DNA from: Anaerolineales bacterium
Lineage (GTDB): Bacteria > Chloroflexota > Anaerolineae > Anaerolineales > UBA6663
Direction of reading: 5' to 3'
Assembly (NCBI GenBank): GCA_016789165.1
Contig: JAEURL010000356.1
Span: 1 to 6,946 of the forward strand
Length of the DNA: 6,946 nucleotides
Below the pieces are notes generated by a model. It was not told the origin of the DNA. It ran no database searches and worked only from the letters and a program-made list of their open reading frames with translations. A program made the translations under genes and the position numbers. This document shows positions 5,697-6,946 of this stretch, in pieces (positions within the stretch are counted from its first letter, which is position 1; each line of letters opens with the position of its first letter).

Positions 5697-6368
5697 ATGG
5701 CGTCGCCGCGGCCAGCGCAGCTAAGCAGAGCCCTCCTGGTGGTCGGTTTGCTCGTCTGGGTGGGGATTGCCACCTTAACGTTGCCAGCCGCCCTCAACCT
5801 GGCGCTCATTGTGGGCGGTGTTGCCCTAACCGTCCCATTGGCTTGGCTGGGGAGGCGGGCGCTCGACCGACAGCCGACGGCCGACCGGGTGGTCTGGGTC
5901 ACCACGCTGGTCCATTACGGCGTGCTGATCCCGCTGGGAGTGGCTCTGCTCAGAGCCGTGAGCACCTATCCGGACTGGGCCGGCTGGACCCTGCCGCTGC
6001 CACGCGCCCTCGGCTGGCTGCTGGTGCTGCCCACCGGAGCGGCGGCGCTGCTGGCCGTCGCCAATCTGGCCTGGAAGGGGTGGGGGGCGCCCTTTGCCAT
6101 TGCCCTGAGCCAGAAGCTGTCGGTCGAGTGGCTGTATGCCTGGACGCGCAACCCCATGGTGCTGGCCACCCTGGCCTTTCTTGTGGCGCTGGGGCTCTGG
6201 TTTCAATCAGCCTTGTTTGTGCTCTGGGTGCTCGGTGTGGTGGCGCCGGCGCTGCTGGTCTTTGTGAAGGTGTACGAAGAGCGGGAGCTGGAGCTTCGCT
6301 TTGGGGCCGCGTACCGCGACTACAAGGCCCGCACGCCCCTGTTGTTTCCGCGCCGGCCGCGCCGCTGA
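5697..6368 (+). CDS. Isoprenylcysteine carboxyl methyltransferase (ICMT)-family membrane methyltransferase
   Basis: A 223-residue integral membrane protein with about six hydrophobic segments (roughly 11-28, 31-51, 68-88, 104-123, 155-172, 173-192). Seen: the C-terminal signature of the ICMT/phospholipid methyltransferase superfamily, LYAWTRNPMVLA (146-157) and EERELELRFGAAYRDYKARTP (195-214 plus). In this superfamily these parts form the S-adenosylmethionine pocket at the membrane face: the RNP/RHP motif, then E-E-x-x-L-x-x-x-F-G-x-x-Y-x-x-Y. Such enzymes methylate lipophilic or membrane-associated acceptors; bacterial members act on varied and mostly unknown substrates, so the acceptor is not predicted. 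I chose the ATG at 5697, with GGAG at 5681-5684 (a rather long 12-base spacing). The frame stays open back to a TTG at 5559, but those 46 residues look non-coding and would displace the first membrane helix. Confidence 0.88.
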   Translation: MASPRPAQLSRALLVVGLLVWVGIATLTLPAALNLALIVGGVALTVPLAWLGRRALDRQPTADRVVWVTTLVHYGVLIPLGVALLRAVSTYPDWAGWTLPLPRALGWLLVLPTGAAALLAVANLAWKGWGAPFAIALSQKLSVEWLYAWTRNPMVLATLAFLVALGLWFQSALFVLWVLGVVAPALLVFVKVYEERELELRFGAAYRDYKARTPLLFPRRPRR

Positions 6369-6388
6369 TGGCGCTCGGTGGGGCCGCT

Positions 6389-6418
6389 TTGACGGTCGAA
6401 TTGGACTGGACGTAGTTG
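6389..6418 (+). promoter_or_regulatory. Weak candidate promoter before the DUF1801 gene
   Basis: TTGACG (6389-6394) matches five of six -35 bases. The best partner about 18 bases on is TAGTTG (6413-6418), a poor -10. The 105-base gap leaves room for a promoter, but read-through from the methyltransferase gene is equally possible. Confidence 0.2.
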
Positions 6419-6473
6419 TTGGAATCCGGCCGGCCAAAACCTGGCGCGCCCCGCATCACTCACGGAGACTGAC

Positions 6474-6890
6474 GTGGCCGAACTGAAGACCAAGGCAACC
6501 ACTGCCAGCGCGGAAGCTTTTCTGAACCAGATCAAGGATGATGCGACGCGCCAGGATTGCCTCGCGATTGCCAAGCTCATGAAGCAGGCCAGCCGCGCTG
6601 CTCCGCAGATGTGGGGGGCCAACATCGTTGGCTTTGGGAGCCGGCGGCTCAAATACGCCAGCGGCCGCGAAATCGACTGGATGGTGATCGGCTTTTCGCC
6701 GCGCCAGGGGAAGATCACGCTGTATCTGCCGGGCGGCGTCGAGCAGCAGACCGCCCGGCTGAAAAAACTCGGTAAGCACACGACGGGCAAAGGCTGCCTC
6801 TACCTCAAGACGTTGAAGGATGTTGACACCCAGGTACTGAAGGAGTTGATCATCCAGGCGGTGCGGACTACGACCGAGTCCGCCGCCTGA
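6474..6890 (+). CDS. DUF1801 domain-containing protein
   Basis: The 138-residue soluble protein starts at GTG 6474, six bases behind GGAG (6464-6467). Seen: an N-terminal helical part (ASAEAFLNQIKDDATRQD, 11-28, and IAKLMKQASRAAP, 32-44), then PQMWGANIVGFGSRRLKYASG (44-64, the most characteristic stretch), a strand pair DWMVIGFSPRQGKITLYLPGG (68-88), and a C-terminal LKKLGKHTTGKGCLYLKTLKDVD (96-118), ending in a helix. This matches DUF1801 (YdhG-like) proteins along their whole usual length of about 130-150 residues. The family is a small alpha/beta fold with no settled biochemistry; some relatives have been described as iron-chaperone-like. It is complete and intact, with a hairpin 17 bases past its stop. 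Confidence 0.92.
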   Translation: MAELKTKATTASAEAFLNQIKDDATRQDCLAIAKLMKQASRAAPQMWGANIVGFGSRRLKYASGREIDWMVIGFSPRQGKITLYLPGGVEQQTARLKKLGKHTTGKGCLYLKTLKDVDTQVLKELIIQAVRTTTESAA

Positions 6891-6906
6891 ACATGCCGGC
6901 CTCTCG

Positions 6907-6942
6907 TTTCGGGCGCGGGTCAACTCCGACCGGCGCCCGAAG
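6907..6942 (+). terminator. Long stem-loop after the DUF1801 gene, probable transcription end
   Basis: TTCGGGCGC (6908-6916) pairs perfectly with GCGCCCGAA (6933-6941), continuing after one G-G mismatch as GGTC (6918-6921) with GACC (6928-6931), loop of six. An outer T-G wobble (6907/6942) can extend it. It is the longest hairpin in the window, in the right place for a terminator. The T-tract that would confirm it is not in the four bases left before the window ends. Confidence 0.5.
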
Positions 6943-6946
6943 TGAC

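Noticed and set aside
1..6946. CRISPR arrays, tRNA genes, transposase genes, attachment sites or phage genes
   Set aside because: I saw no regularly spaced repeats, cloverleaf-like sequence, transposase motifs or long terminal repeats. The frequent GCCGGC/CCGGCC words are a composition trait spread over coding DNA, not an array.

Overview
This window is very GC-rich, gene-dense bacterial DNA with strongly GC-biased third codon positions and many GCCGGC/CCGGCC words. All credible genes lie on the + strand. No rRNA, tRNA, CRISPR array or insertion sequence is visible. Composition and gene content fit an environmental high-GC bacterium such as a Chloroflexota (Anaerolineae-like) lineage. That is a guess from style, because there is no phylogenetic marker here.

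Layout. (1) Positions 1-2187 form a probable operon. It holds the 3' end of a cyclic amidohydrolase (allantoinase/dihydroorotase type), an acyl-CoA-dehydrogenase-fold flavoprotein that lacks the usual catalytic glutamates, and a small GxW-containing, lipocalin-like protein translationally coupled to it by a GTGA overlap. (2) Positions 2188-2626 are a non-coding or leader region of lower GC content. It contains several GC-rich hairpins and a good sigma-70-type promoter (TATAAT at 2434-2439). The leader could fold so that it masks a strong Shine-Dalgarno, and a 28-codon serine-rich small ORF follows that Shine-Dalgarno. (3) Positions 2627-5562 hold a two-gene unit: a 133-residue protein ending in Gly-Gly, then an 843-residue DUF4132 (MolR/YehI-family) protein. 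The two genes overlap at a G7 run. (4) Positions 5563-6890 hold a membrane methyltransferase of the isoprenylcysteine carboxyl methyltransferase family and a DUF1801 protein. A long hairpin at 6907-6942 probably ends the unit.

The most interesting part is 2400-5562. The 133-residue protein has the outline of a ubiquitin-like beta-grasp protein: a beta hairpin, a helix, an insert, then a C-terminal segment that follows the ubiquitin pattern and ends in a bare Gly-Gly. It is paired with a large conserved protein of unknown biochemistry. The same G7 run encodes the Gly-Gly, serves as ribosome-binding sequence for the DUF4132 gene, and is a textbook-shaped -1 slippery heptamer that would fuse the two proteins. 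No E1, E2 or deubiquitinase gene is visible in this window, so a conjugation function is inference only.
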